Position numbers and translations under genes: made by a program
The notes under the pieces: model-generated
Database searches by the model: none
The model's input: the letters and a program-made list of their open reading frames with translations, nothing else
What the model was told of the DNA's origin: nothing
Assembly (NCBI GenBank): GCA_963711495.1
Contig: CAVQEK010000013.1
Span: 496,001-560,000, forward strand
DNA length: 64,000 nt
Origin: CAVQEK01 sp963711495
Lineage (GTDB): Bacteria; Bacteroidota; Bacteroidia; Cytophagales; Cyclobacteriaceae
Direction of reading: 5' to 3'
Shown: in pieces, positions 53,366-61,807 of the stretch
Numbering within the stretch: position 1 is the stretch's first letter
Layout: each line of letters starts with the position of its first letter

Positions 53366-54928
53366 TTAAACATAATTTTCCGGTCCCCGCACATTTTCGT
53401 TAGGGGGTGTTTTAAATTCCTGATCAGCGGTATTGTTTTGCCGCTTGTCCATATTGTTTTTAAGAATATTGTTAAGGATGCCGAAGCCCGCCTTTGGCCC
53501 CTGAAGCATCAGGGTACAGGCTGTTTCCAGACGATCTTTCCCATATTTGTTGCCCAGGCGCAAGATGCCCAGGCAGGCGTTATAGGTCTGCTCGGGAAAG
53601 GATTTTGACTCCAGTACCTGGGCGATGGCCTTGCGGGCAGCGGGGCCTGTCTTGGAGGCTTCCCGCAAGAAATAATCTGCATCCCAACCTTTCTGCTCCA
53701 TGACAGCCCTGTGGTTGTCAGGCATATGTTCCGGTTGTGTGCTGTAGCTATGTTTGCGGTAGTTACGCCAATGCACAGCGATGCGCTTGTGTTCATGGTA
53801 AATCTCCACTGTTTCTGAAGTGTAAACCGCTTTGACCTTTTTTCCGCTGTAACTATAGGGAACGCTGTATTGATGCATATCCTCCCCCAGGATGATGTGA
53901 TAGTTTTTCTGTACTTTGGCCATCACTACTTTCTTTATTTCAAAAACCGTGGACGGAAGAGGCTTCAGGTGGGATCGTTCATACTGCTCGAAAACATCTT
54001 TCCTGCTGTAATCCCTGCCTTTGAAGTGACGGGTGTTCAAGACTTCCAGTTCGCTCCTGATCAGGGTATTGAGTTCCCGGATGCCAAAGCAAAGCTCATT
54101 TCTGATCTTGCCGTAGATGCGTTTATAGGTCACATTCACACTGGTCTCCACGGTGGCCTTATCACGAGGTTTTCTCACACGCGTAGCCATAAAGGTGGTC
54201 TGGTAATGTACCGAGAGCTGGTCGATCAGTTCGGTAAAGACAGGCTCGTAACGGCTGGATTTTTTCACAGCGCTTTTCAGGTTGTCACACACGATGCATT
54301 GCGGAACGCCACCCAGATAGGAAAAAGCATGACTAAGTCCTCCCGCAAAATCCTCCTGTTTCTGACTTGGCAGTGCTTCGGCATAAATGTAGCTGCTGAA
54401 TGGAAGTGCGGCGATCAACACTTCGCAGGAGATTTCTTCCCCGCTGTCCCGGTCAATATAGCTCAATTTGTCACCTGCAAAATCTACCATGAGCTTTTCA
54501 CCCGGCTGATGGGAAAATACTGCCGTTACATCCTTCTGGCCAATATATTCATTGAGGTACTGACAAAAGCGGGTATAGCCATATCCTTCAGGAAATTCCT
54601 GGCGGTACTCCTCCCAAAGCAGTTGACGGGTCACGTGACGCTTCTTTAGCTCCCGGATATACTCCGGGAGTCGCTCCTGAAGTACCACGTAGCGACTCCC
54701 ACTTGCAGGAGGCTTCTCCGGTTCAAATAACAGCTGCATTAAAGCTTCATCGCTTAAAGCAAGCGCTTTATGAAGATCATAGCCGTTTTTCTCGATTTGA
54801 CGTAAATAACTTCTAATGGTATTGCGCGCTACTCCCGTATGACGCTCGATAGCCCGTATGCCAGTACCATTGATTTTTTGTTGTAAAATGTTTCGGATCT
54901 GTTCCATAGTTCTTCGTTTTCCAGCCAT
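53366..54928 (-). CDS. istA: IstA-type DDE transposase
   Basis: 520 aa. The N-terminal HTH (GIRAIERHTGVARNTIRSYL) is followed by an rve-type integrase core: LMVDFAGDKLSYIDR (first Asp), QCIVCDNLKSAVKKSSRYEP (second Asp) and KPRDKATVETSVNVTYKRIY (Glu). The C-terminal region (YSVPYSYSGKKVKAVYTSET) is the beta barrel of IS21 transposases. All catalytic acids are present and there is no frameshift. Confidence 0.96.
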   Translation of the reverse strand: MAGKRRTMEQIRNILQQKINGTGIRAIERHTGVARNTIRSYLRQIEKNGYDLHKALALSDEALMQLLFEPEKPPASGSRYVVLQERLPEYIRELKKRHVTRQLLWEEYRQEFPEGYGYTRFCQYLNEYIGQKDVTAVFSHQPGEKLMVDFAGDKLSYIDRDSGEEISCEVLIAALPFSSYIYAEALPSQKQEDFAGGLSHAFSYLGGVPQCIVCDNLKSAVKKSSRYEPVFTELIDQLSVHYQTTFMATRVRKPRDKATVETSVNVTYKRIYGKIRNELCFGIRELNTLIRSELEVLNTRHFKGRDYSRKDVFEQYERSHLKPLPSTVFEIKKVVMAKVQKNYHIILGEDMHQYSVPYSYSGKKVKAVYTSETVEIYHEHKRIAVHWRNYRKHSYSTQPEHMPDNHRAVMEQKGWDADYFLREASKTGPAARKAIAQVLESKSFPEQTYNACLGILRLGNKYGKDRLETACTLMLQGPKAGFGILNNILKNNMDKRQNNTADQEFKTPPNENVRGPENYV

Positions 54929-55079
54929 TTTCCTTGGGTTTTTTACCCCAAAGAAAATCAGGTTCAGATTCCGGTGAAGGGTGGGTCAGTTTAAAGTGAA
55001 ACACCTGGGTCAATTTCGATTGAAACACCTGGGTCAATTTGAAGTGAAATGGGTGGGTCAATATGGGGTGATATTATCA

Positions 55080-55087
55080 AACGTATG
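55080..55087. repeat. Target-site duplication of the IS21 element, right copy
   Basis: AACGTATG, identical to 52519-52526. It lies inside the His-Thr-Phe codons of the integrase catalytic motif. Confidence 0.88.
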
Positions 55088-56347
55088 CCTGGCTATGTGA
55101 AAAGTCAGGTCTTTTTCAATGCCGCAGAGATCTGCGATTTCCTTCAAATAGCTGTTGAGCTTTTGATTAGAAATGGTGGGAAATAATGTTCCTTCATATA
55201 ATGCTTTTGGATGGCCTTTATATTTATCAATGATCCCTAGTGCCTGAGGCAATAGGGGTACACGCACAGGATTACTGGTCTTTTGCCGGTTAGTGATCAG
55301 CCATTGTTTCCCATCAATACCAATTGAAATGTTTGATGGGGTTAGCCGCATTACATCAATATAAGCCAAACCGGTATAGCAACTAAAAATGAAAAGGTCC
55401 CGTACCCATTGCAGACGAACGATTTTAAGTTCTTTGCTCTCAATGGCCTTTAATTCTTCACAGGTTAAAAATCCTCTTTCCACTTTTTCGAACTTTTGTT
55501 TGTATTTGGCAAATGGATCTTTGTCCAGCCATTCCATCCGAATGGCCATGTTGATCATCTTCCGGAAACGTTCAATATGTTTCATCACGCCATTATTGCC
55601 TAATGGCCTGTGATGATCAACGGGTTTCCAATTTCGCAAGAAGTGCTCAAAGTCGACTATGAACTTATAGTTAAGCTCAATAAGATATATGTTGTTTTTG
55701 CAAAGACGGTCTTTCAGAAAGCGTTTAATATATTTTTGGGTAGTGAAGTAATTCTTCATAGTACCCCAGGCCAGTGTATCTTTCATTTGTGTATTGTGAT
55801 ACTCCACCAGATTCATCAGGGAATGTTCCCAGGATTGAATTCCCAAGTAGGCGTTCCTCAATCCTTCTGCCGTGATCATCTTCCTGCTGGCCAGGGCCTC
55901 CCGGTAATAGTGAAAGACTTCTGATTCAATCTGTTTCAGATAAGCATTAATGGCTTTACCTTCTTCGCTACTAGACTTGGCCCAACCATTGTCCCAGATC
56001 TCTCTTCGGATTTTTTTCTTGATGGAAAATTCAGCCCGTTGCATATCTACCGTAATTCGACAGTAGACCAGGGCTTCATGTTTGTTGTTCTTCTAGGCTC
56101 TCAGTATGAAAGCAGTGCTGTAGGTGGTTCTCTTTTCCATGGGAATTAATTTTAAATGACTCACTTTGAACTGTTAAATTTTAGCAGTTTCACATTTAAA
56201 GAGCCTCAAATAAAACTAATTAAATTACTGAAAATCAGAAACTTACATCGGTTCTGGTGAGTCTTTTGCAAATATAAAAAGACTCACCGGATAACTCACC
56301 ATGACATTGATATTTATTGAATAATTTGGAGGGTCATAAAAGTAAAA

Positions 56348-56380
56348 AACCCTCTAAACGTTAAATTTAGAGGGTTTTTG
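56348..56380. terminator. Bidirectional hairpin terminator downstream of tRNA-Pro
   Basis: ACCCTCTAAA, loop CGTTAAA, TTTAGAGGGT, flanked by A-run on the left and T-run on the right. It can end the minus-strand tRNA transcript (U-run from the left A tract) and rightward transcripts. Confidence 0.85.
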
Positions 56381-56401
56381 TTCCAACTGATGTTAAATCA
56401 G

Positions 56402-56475
56402 TCGGGGCGGCCGGATTTGAACCGACGACCCCTTGCACCCCATGCAAGTACGCTACCGGACTGCGCCACGCCCCG
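56402..56475 (-). tRNA. tRNA-Pro (anticodon GGG)
   Basis: The minus strand folds into a full cloverleaf of 74 nt: acceptor CGGGGCG/CGCCCCG with discriminator A, D arm around GCGCAGTCCGGTAGCGTA, anticodon stem CTTGC/GCAAG enclosing ATGGGGT (anticodon GGG), variable loop, and T arm GTCGG-TTCAAAT-CCGGC. CCA is not encoded. The 3' end faces the integrase remnant, which is the usual geometry for integration into a tRNA gene. Confidence 0.95.
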
Positions 56476-56525
56476 AACTCTTCTATTTTCATTACAGGTT
56501 TTAACGCCTGCCCTATGTGGGAGGG

Positions 56526-56533
56526 CAAAAGTA
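56526..56533 (-). promoter_or_regulatory. -7 box for tRNA-Pro
   Basis: On the minus strand TACTTTTG matches the Bacteroidota TAnnTTTG element about 50 bp before the mature tRNA 5' end. A -33 box is not obvious. Confidence 0.5.
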
Positions 56534-56650
56534 CAAAATTTATAATTTTTTTAATATTGGTCTGATTATTCTTTTTACTAAGGAGAATTATTTTTATTGG
56601 AAAGGGTGATTTAATTTTAAAGTCGAATCAAAAATGGATCTTTTAGGATA

Positions 56651-59308
56651 ATGGTGACATTCAGATCAATAAAACTTTTGAAATATCTTTTACTCATTTT
56701 TCTTCTCACACAACATTTTTTTTCGTTGGCAGATAGCAACAGAGCGTTTAAGCTGCTGGAAAAACAGGAATTTGACAAACTGCGCAACCTTTTGAATAAG
56801 TCGATAGAAAAGGATAGTGTGAATGCCGGGGCAAAATATGTGTACTCTTTACTCTATCTCACACCTCAATATCGACGGTACGATATCGACACTGCCTATC
56901 AGTATATTCAGTCAGCTATCTTTGATTTTGGTCAGGAGGATGAAAAGGAAATTCACCGATTGGAAAAACTGAATATCAACGATTCAACACTTCATTTACA
57001 GAAATCACATGTGGAAGATCAAGCCTTTATGCGGGCAAAGGCCAAACAGACGGTTGAAGATTTTGATTATTTCATCAAACAATTCCACACAGCCAGTCAA
57101 CTGGATAGTGCTATCGCTTTAAGAAATCAATTGGCCTATAACCAGGCAGTCGACGCTAATACCTACCAGGCCTTTGAACAATTTATGCATCGTTACCCCA
57201 ATGCTGAACAATTCAGCCTGGCAAAAGCCAAATATGAAGCTTTGCACTACCAAGCCAATACGGAAAAAGGCAATCTTGAAAGTTATGAACGATTTGTAAA
57301 AAATAATCCGAATAGTCCTTTTCTATCCAATGCCGAAAAAAATATCTTCGAAATAAGTACGGCCGACAATCAACTGGATAGTTATATGACTTTTATCGAG
57401 CGATATCCAAAAAGTAAATGGAAGCGTCAGGCGCTCAATTATATGTATCACGTATACAAAACGCTTTCTTCTGCTCAGGGATTTGCCAATCGATTTAATA
57501 TTCTCGAAGAAGGTGATTCACTTTTGAAAATGGCCCAGGTAGAATCAGGTTTTGTGATGCCAATTTATGAAATGGGAAAATATGGTTTTATAAAAGATGA
57601 CGGCCGAAAGTTAATTGATTTCACTTATGATTCCGTACCCGGTTCATACTACTGTGGTGACATTGAGGCAGATTATCTGAATGTAACATTGGGTAATGAT
57701 CATATGTTGGTTTCCCGTCTGGGAGGGAAAATATTCAGTGGAGAATTCGAGCTGGTTGAAGATCTGGGATGTGGGGTATTGAAAATTGAACAAAATGGTC
57801 AATATGGCGCAGTGCATAAGACAGGAGAACAATTGCTGGATTTCAAATACGATGATGTCGGATTACTTTCTAATGCATTTATTAAGTTCAAGGAAAATGG
57901 TAAATGGGGTTTGATCAGCTTGTCAAGGCGGGAGATTCTGCCCGCCAAATATGACGACATCTCTGCAGAGGGCCGGTTTATACTGATCAAATACAAGAAT
58001 AATTTAGCCGTTCAAAATGTTCCAAGCCTCAGCCGGGCTGCCGATGATAATCCTCCGAAATTAAGATTTGAATTTGATGACTATGTGTTGATGGACGATC
58101 TGCATCTTTTATTATTCAGTGGTAAAAAAGAAACGATTATTGATGAGACCCTAAAAACGGGAATACCCCTGGGCACACACAATATATACAGCCTTTATCA
58201 AGGATGGTACGTGCGAGAACCTGATGGGAAATTCAGGGTGTATGATCCTATTTTTTATCCATATTCTGACCAGGAGTATGACAAGATCATTCACAACGAA
58301 AACAGAACCGCCATCAAATTGGATGATAAATGGGCCATTTTTAATCAGGATAAAAGTTTCCCAACCTCTTTTCCTTACGATTCCGTACAATTTTTGTCTA
58401 CCCGTATCGCGATATTGTACCGGGGCGATTATAAATATGGCGTATTCAGCAATGACACCATAATGAATCTTACAGGTGCCAATGAATTAAGGTTGTTAAA
58501 ACCAGCTTCACTGAGTGAAAACGAAGCTAAGAATGCACAATACCTTCTCACCAAAAATGGACGTGATAATTACAAAGTGTATAACATCGATGGAGACCTG
58601 ATCCTCAACGGTCGGTATAATGATGTAGAAGCTTTGGGTCAGGAATATTTGGTCGTGGAAAAATCAGGTAAAAAGGGGTTGATAGATAAAAGTGGCAAAA
58701 TCTTGCTAAAACCGAAATACCAGGCTATTGGAAATTATGAAAACGGCTATGTAAGTACACTGATTAATGGGAAATTCGGCATATATAATTACAAAAAGGG
58801 ATTATTGCTGAGCGCCAAGTATGACAAAATGCTTCGATTTTTTGGCAGCAATTATTTTATCGGTTCTCAGCGAAACAAGTTCGGATTTGTCGACAAGGAC
58901 AACAAAGCCATTTCTGGTTTTAGATTTGACGAAGTAAAAGCCTGGACCGACACTTCGGCCTTGGTCAAGGAGAATGATCGCTGGGGAATATACGATTTAA
59001 CCAATGATCAAATGATTTATGAAAACATCGATGAATTTAAGTATCTTAGAAATGACAAACAGGAAATCATTTTAATGATTACCAAAGAAAGTAAAATCGG
59101 AATTCTGAGCAATAAACAAGGAGAAGTGATAGCGCCAACTTTCAACGACATTATCAATATCGGATCTGCAGAAAAGCCAGTGTATTTTGCCGAAAAATAT
59201 GTGCGTGAGGCAGAACTTTTTGTGATCATTTATTATGATGCCAAAGGCAAAATTTTAAGGAAACAGGTTTTTAACCAGGAAGAATACGACAACATATATT
59301 GTGGCTAA
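56651..59308 (+). CDS. WG-repeat protein with N-terminal TPR-like region
   Basis: 885 aa with a signal-peptide-like start (LLKYLLLIFLLTQHFFSLAD). Residues ~30-290 are helical repeats resembling TPR (AFKLLEKQEFDKLRNLLNKS). From ~300 there are about ten WG repeats, the beta-hairpin units with the pattern G-x-[WYF]-G-[LIF]-[IV]-(N)x-x-G-x-x-[IL]-x-x-x-[FY]-[DE]: GKYGFIKDDGRKLIDFTYDS, GQYGAVHKTGEQLLDFKYDD, GKWGLISLSRREILPAKYDD, GKKGLIDKSGKILLKPKYQA, NKFGFVDKDNKAISGFRFDE. WG repeats are seen in secreted or periplasmic proteins of unclear function. The stop overlaps the start of the next gene by 8 bp. Confidence 0.9.
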   Translation: MVTFRSIKLLKYLLLIFLLTQHFFSLADSNRAFKLLEKQEFDKLRNLLNKSIEKDSVNAGAKYVYSLLYLTPQYRRYDIDTAYQYIQSAIFDFGQEDEKEIHRLEKLNINDSTLHLQKSHVEDQAFMRAKAKQTVEDFDYFIKQFHTASQLDSAIALRNQLAYNQAVDANTYQAFEQFMHRYPNAEQFSLAKAKYEALHYQANTEKGNLESYERFVKNNPNSPFLSNAEKNIFEISTADNQLDSYMTFIERYPKSKWKRQALNYMYHVYKTLSSAQGFANRFNILEEGDSLLKMAQVESGFVMPIYEMGKYGFIKDDGRKLIDFTYDSVPGSYYCGDIEADYLNVTLGNDHMLVSRLGGKIFSGEFELVEDLGCGVLKIEQNGQYGAVHKTGEQLLDFKYDDVGLLSNAFIKFKENGKWGLISLSRREILPAKYDDISAEGRFILIKYKNNLAVQNVPSLSRAADDNPPKLRFEFDDYVLMDDLHLLLFSGKKETIIDETLKTGIPLGTHNIYSLYQGWYVREPDGKFRVYDPIFYPYSDQEYDKIIHNENRTAIKLDDKWAIFNQDKSFPTSFPYDSVQFLSTRIAILYRGDYKYGVFSNDTIMNLTGANELRLLKPASLSENEAKNAQYLLTKNGRDNYKVYNIDGDLILNGRYNDVEALGQEYLVVEKSGKKGLIDKSGKILLKPKYQAIGNYENGYVSTLINGKFGIYNYKKGLLLSAKYDKMLRFFGSNYFIGSQRNKFGFVDKDNKAISGFRFDEVKAWTDTSALVKENDRWGIYDLTNDQMIYENIDEFKYLRNDKQEIILMITKESKIGILSNKQGEVIAPTFNDIINIGSAEKPVYFAEKYVREAELFVIIYYDAKGKILRKQVFNQEEYDNIYCG

Positions 59309-60083
59309 ACAATACAACATCAGTGTGGTTGGTTCGGGAAATGTCGCCTGGCATCTGGCTCCCGAACTCGAAAACCGGGGTCATAAAATACTGGAAGTGT
59401 ACAGTCCAACACCTGAGCATGCCCTGGCATTGCAAAAAAGGCTGTACAATGCCGAAATACTCACTTCCCCGGATTTTTCCAACAGCGAAGCCGAAGTGCT
59501 GATTCTGGCTATTAGCGACGATGCCATAGAAACAGTGGCCCAGGAAATTGCCCTGTCTGACGACGTGGTGATAGTACATACTTCTGGTTCCCAGCCCATC
59601 AGCAAATTGGGTTACACGGCTACGGAAAATATTGGCGTGTTTTATCCACTGCAAACTTTTACAAAATCAAAACCAGTTACTTTTGAAGATATTCCAATCC
59701 TGATTGAAGCAGAAAATAAGTTTACGACCAGTGTGTTGCGTGATCTTGGAGAATCCCTTAGCAAATATGTTTTTGATGTAAATTCCAGAGACCGGTTTTT
59801 CATTCATCTTGCAGCAGTTTTTGCCTGCAATTTCACCAATTACCTGTTTTCAATTTCTGAAAATATACTCAATGACCATGGCTTTGATTTTCAGCTATTA
59901 AGGCCGTTGATTGCCGAAACCATGAATAAAAGCCTGGATATTGGTCCTATTCCAGCTCAAACCGGTCCGGCTGTACGAAAGGACCAGGAAATTATGGACC
60001 AGCACATGCTGATGCTGGAAAATAGCGGATATGAAGAGATTTACCAATTGCTAAGCCACCATATCATGAAACGGTTTGAATAA
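59301..60083 (+). CDS. DUF2520 / NADP-binding Rossmann oxidoreductase
   Basis: 260 aa beginning at a GTG (AKQYNISVVGSGNVAWHLAP), a Rossmann GxGNVAxHL motif typical of the family. The C-terminal domain has IHLAAVFACNFTNYLFSISE and QTGPAVRKDQEIMDQHMLML, where TGPxxRxD is the DUF2520 signature. The fold is like ketopantoate or pyrroline-5-carboxylate reductases; the substrate is unknown. The 8-bp overlap with the WG gene shows they are in one transcript. Confidence 0.9.
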   Translation: MAKQYNISVVGSGNVAWHLAPELENRGHKILEVYSPTPEHALALQKRLYNAEILTSPDFSNSEAEVLILAISDDAIETVAQEIALSDDVVIVHTSGSQPISKLGYTATENIGVFYPLQTFTKSKPVTFEDIPILIEAENKFTTSVLRDLGESLSKYVFDVNSRDRFFIHLAAVFACNFTNYLFSISENILNDHGFDFQLLRPLIAETMNKSLDIGPIPAQTGPAVRKDQEIMDQHMLMLENSGYEEIYQLLSHHIMKRFE

Positions 60084-60138
60084 GTTGATTTAAATTAATG
60101 GCCAGGCGCCAAGGCTTTAAATGTTCGTGATGTGATGG

Positions 60139-60146
60139 TATATTTG
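60139..60146 (+). promoter_or_regulatory. -7 box upstream of the prenyltransferase gene
   Basis: TATATTTG, a match to TAnnTTTG, 22 bp before the ATG at 60169. A good -33 TTTG is not visible at the right spacing. Confidence 0.45.
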
Positions 60147-60168
60147 CATTACAGTCAGCATTGTCTAT

Positions 60169-61038
60169 ATGGCCCCAGTCCGCAAACAAAGATTTTCAAT
60201 TGCCGGGTTTCTGAAATTAACACGATTCCCAAATCTATTAATCATTGGATTAACCCAATATCTCGCGGTGATTTTTTTGGTTCCTTATCCCACCGAGGCT
60301 CCTAGAATGCTACTGAGTTTACACTTATTTTTATTGGTTTCTTCCACCATTATGATTGCTGCTGCCGGTTATATCATCAATGATTATTATGACGTAAAAA
60401 TCGATTATATCAACAAACCCGACCGTGTGGTGGTGGGCAAACTCATCCGCCGGCGCATTGTGCTGGCTTCCCATTTAGTCCTTAACTTGGTCGGTGTGGC
60501 CATTGGTTTTTTTCTTCATCCTTATGTAGGTATGATCAATTTTCTGGCGGCTTTTCTCTTGTGGATCTATTCCAATCAACTGAAACGGATGCCATTTATC
60601 GGGAATTTAATCATTGCCTTGCTCACAGGACTATCCCTGGTTGTTATTGCTGTTTATTATCAGAAAAATACTTATCTGATTCTGAATTATGCAGTATTTG
60701 CTTTTTCCATTAATCTCATTCGTGAGATTATTAAGGATATGGAAGACCTTAAAGGGGATAAACGTTTTGGAAGCAAGACATTACCCATTGTTTGGGGAAT
60801 AAGAAAAACGAAAAAATTTTTGTACATCCTGATGTCATTATTTATTGTTTTATTTGTGTTCATGACCTGGATTCTGGGCAATCCAATACTAAATGCCTTT
60901 TTTTTGATTTTAATCATTCCGATTCTTTATTTTGCGTACTTGCTCTATCGGGCTGATACGCAAAATCGTTTCTGGCAATTGAGCAATTACTGTAAAATTT
61001 TTATGTTGGCGGGGGTGCTTAGTATGATCTTTTTTTAA
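60169..61038 (+). CDS. UbiA-family prenyltransferase
   Basis: 289 aa, eight to nine hydrophobic helices. Two Asp-rich motifs that bind the prenyl diphosphate are present: YIINDYYDVKIDYINKPDR, with the NDxxDxxxD motif, and the second, KDMEDLKGDKRFGSKTLP. The NKPDR stretch is typical of the Bacteroidota group annotated as geranylgeranylglycerol-phosphate geranylgeranyltransferase-like; the acceptor is not deducible here. Located in the inner membrane. Its stop overlaps the purN start (TAATG). Confidence 0.9.
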   Translation: MAPVRKQRFSIAGFLKLTRFPNLLIIGLTQYLAVIFLVPYPTEAPRMLLSLHLFLLVSSTIMIAAAGYIINDYYDVKIDYINKPDRVVVGKLIRRRIVLASHLVLNLVGVAIGFFLHPYVGMINFLAAFLLWIYSNQLKRMPFIGNLIIALLTGLSLVVIAVYYQKNTYLILNYAVFAFSINLIREIIKDMEDLKGDKRFGSKTLPIVWGIRKTKKFLYILMSLFIVLFVFMTWILGNPILNAFFLILIIPILYFAYLLYRADTQNRFWQLSNYCKIFMLAGVLSMIFF

Positions 61039-61643
61039 TGATAAAACAAAAAAAATTGAAAACCAGAATCGCGATTTTTGCCTCGGGGAATGGCACCAAT
61101 GCTGAGTACATTATTCAACATTTTGAAGACAATCCATATGGCGAAGTTGCCCTGATCCTGAGCAACAGCAAAAAAGCTTTTGTCCTCGAAAGGGCAAAAA
61201 ACCACAACATCCCTCATTATGTTTTCAACCGGGAAGATTTTTACAAATCAAAGCATGTCGATGAAATTCTGAAGTTGAATGGGATTGATTTTATCGTCTT
61301 AGCAGGATTTATGTGGTTGATGCCCGAGCGGTTTGTAAGGGCATTTCATCGGCGTATTATCAACATACATCCGGCTTTGCTTCCTAAATATGGCGGAAAA
61401 GGCATGTATGGTATGCGCGTACATCAGGCGATTGTGGACAATCAGGAGAGAGAAACGGGAATTACTATTCATTGGGTTAATGAAAAATATGATGAAGGCC
61501 AGATCATCTTTCAAGCCAAATGTCCGGTAGAACCCGTTGATACCGCCGAAACGGTGGCGGCGAAAGTCCATGAACTGGAATATAAGCATTATCCCCAGAT
61601 TATTGAAAAGACCATCCTCGACTACAGATCAGATCATCATTGA
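61038..61643 (+). CDS. purN: Phosphoribosylglycinamide formyltransferase
   Basis: 201 aa. It transfers a formyl group from 10-formyl-THF to GAR in purine synthesis. The formyltransferase core is clear: RIAIFASGNGTNAEYIIQHF, the catalytic INIHPALLPKYGGKGMYGMR (Asn, His), and ETGITIHWVNEKYDEGQIIF with the catalytic Asp. It overlaps the UbiA gene by one base and is separated from purH by 164 bp that carry a promoter. Confidence 0.96.
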   Translation: MIKQKKLKTRIAIFASGNGTNAEYIIQHFEDNPYGEVALILSNSKKAFVLERAKNHNIPHYVFNREDFYKSKHVDEILKLNGIDFIVLAGFMWLMPERFVRAFHRRIINIHPALLPKYGGKGMYGMRVHQAIVDNQERETGITIHWVNEKYDEGQIIFQAKCPVEPVDTAETVAAKVHELEYKHYPQIIEKTILDYRSDHH

Positions 61644-61749
61644 TCAAAATTTATTGTGAAACCAACCACTGGTTTTAAAAGAATAAATTTTGCTATTTAA
61701 ATTTATATTACAACTTTCTTTTTTCCATGTGCTTATTACCAGGCAATTA

Positions 61750-61781
61750 ATTGAATATTACTGGTTAAAAATATAGCTTTG
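61750..61781 (+). promoter_or_regulatory. Bacteroidota-type promoter of purH
   Basis: ATTG (61750-61753) and TAGCTTTG (61774-61781) are spaced by 20 bp, close to the Bacteroidota TTTG-N19-TAnnTTTG arrangement, 27 bp before the purH ATG. Confidence 0.65.
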
Positions 61782-61807
61782 CGTTTTTTAAAATAAAACC
61801 ACGAATA

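Larger units (their letters stand above)
52527..55079 (-). mobile_element. Intact IS21-family insertion sequence (2,553 bp)
   Basis: Two genes, istA and istB, are read right to left. The ends are related inverted sequences (left TGACTATTTCACTGAAGTTG..., right end in reverse TGATAATATCACCCCATATTG...). Each is followed by repeated terminal boxes with the core TTGACCCAGGTGTTTCA or TTGACCCACCC (left at about 52542-52577; right at about 54979-55062), the multiple-repeat arrangement expected for IS21 transposase binding. Both genes are open and an 8-bp duplication is perfectly kept, so the insertion is recent. Confidence 0.93.
52335..56140 (-). pseudogene. Tyrosine integrase interrupted by IS21 and carrying an amber codon
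   Basis: The gene reads from an ATG at 56138-56140 (MEKRTTYSTAFILRA), hits an in-frame TAG at 56093-56095, and continues in the same frame (KNNKHEALVYCRITVDMQRA ...) to the catalytic region. There DLTFHIARHTF (H-x-x-R) is cut by the IS21 element. Beyond the element the frame resumes at HTFATTVTLTNGVPIESVSK and MLGHTKISTTQVYAKV (the second catalytic His and the Tyr nucleophile), ending at the TAG 52335-52337. Removing the element and one target copy restores a ~400-codon Bacteroidota-type integrase apart from the amber codon. It lies 260 bp from tRNA-Pro, a likely former integration site. Confidence 0.92.

Noticed and set aside
56401..56475. Second copy of the tRNA-Pro 3' end as an attachment site in this window
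   Set aside because: No second copy of the 3' end sequence was seen by eye; it may lie outside the window.
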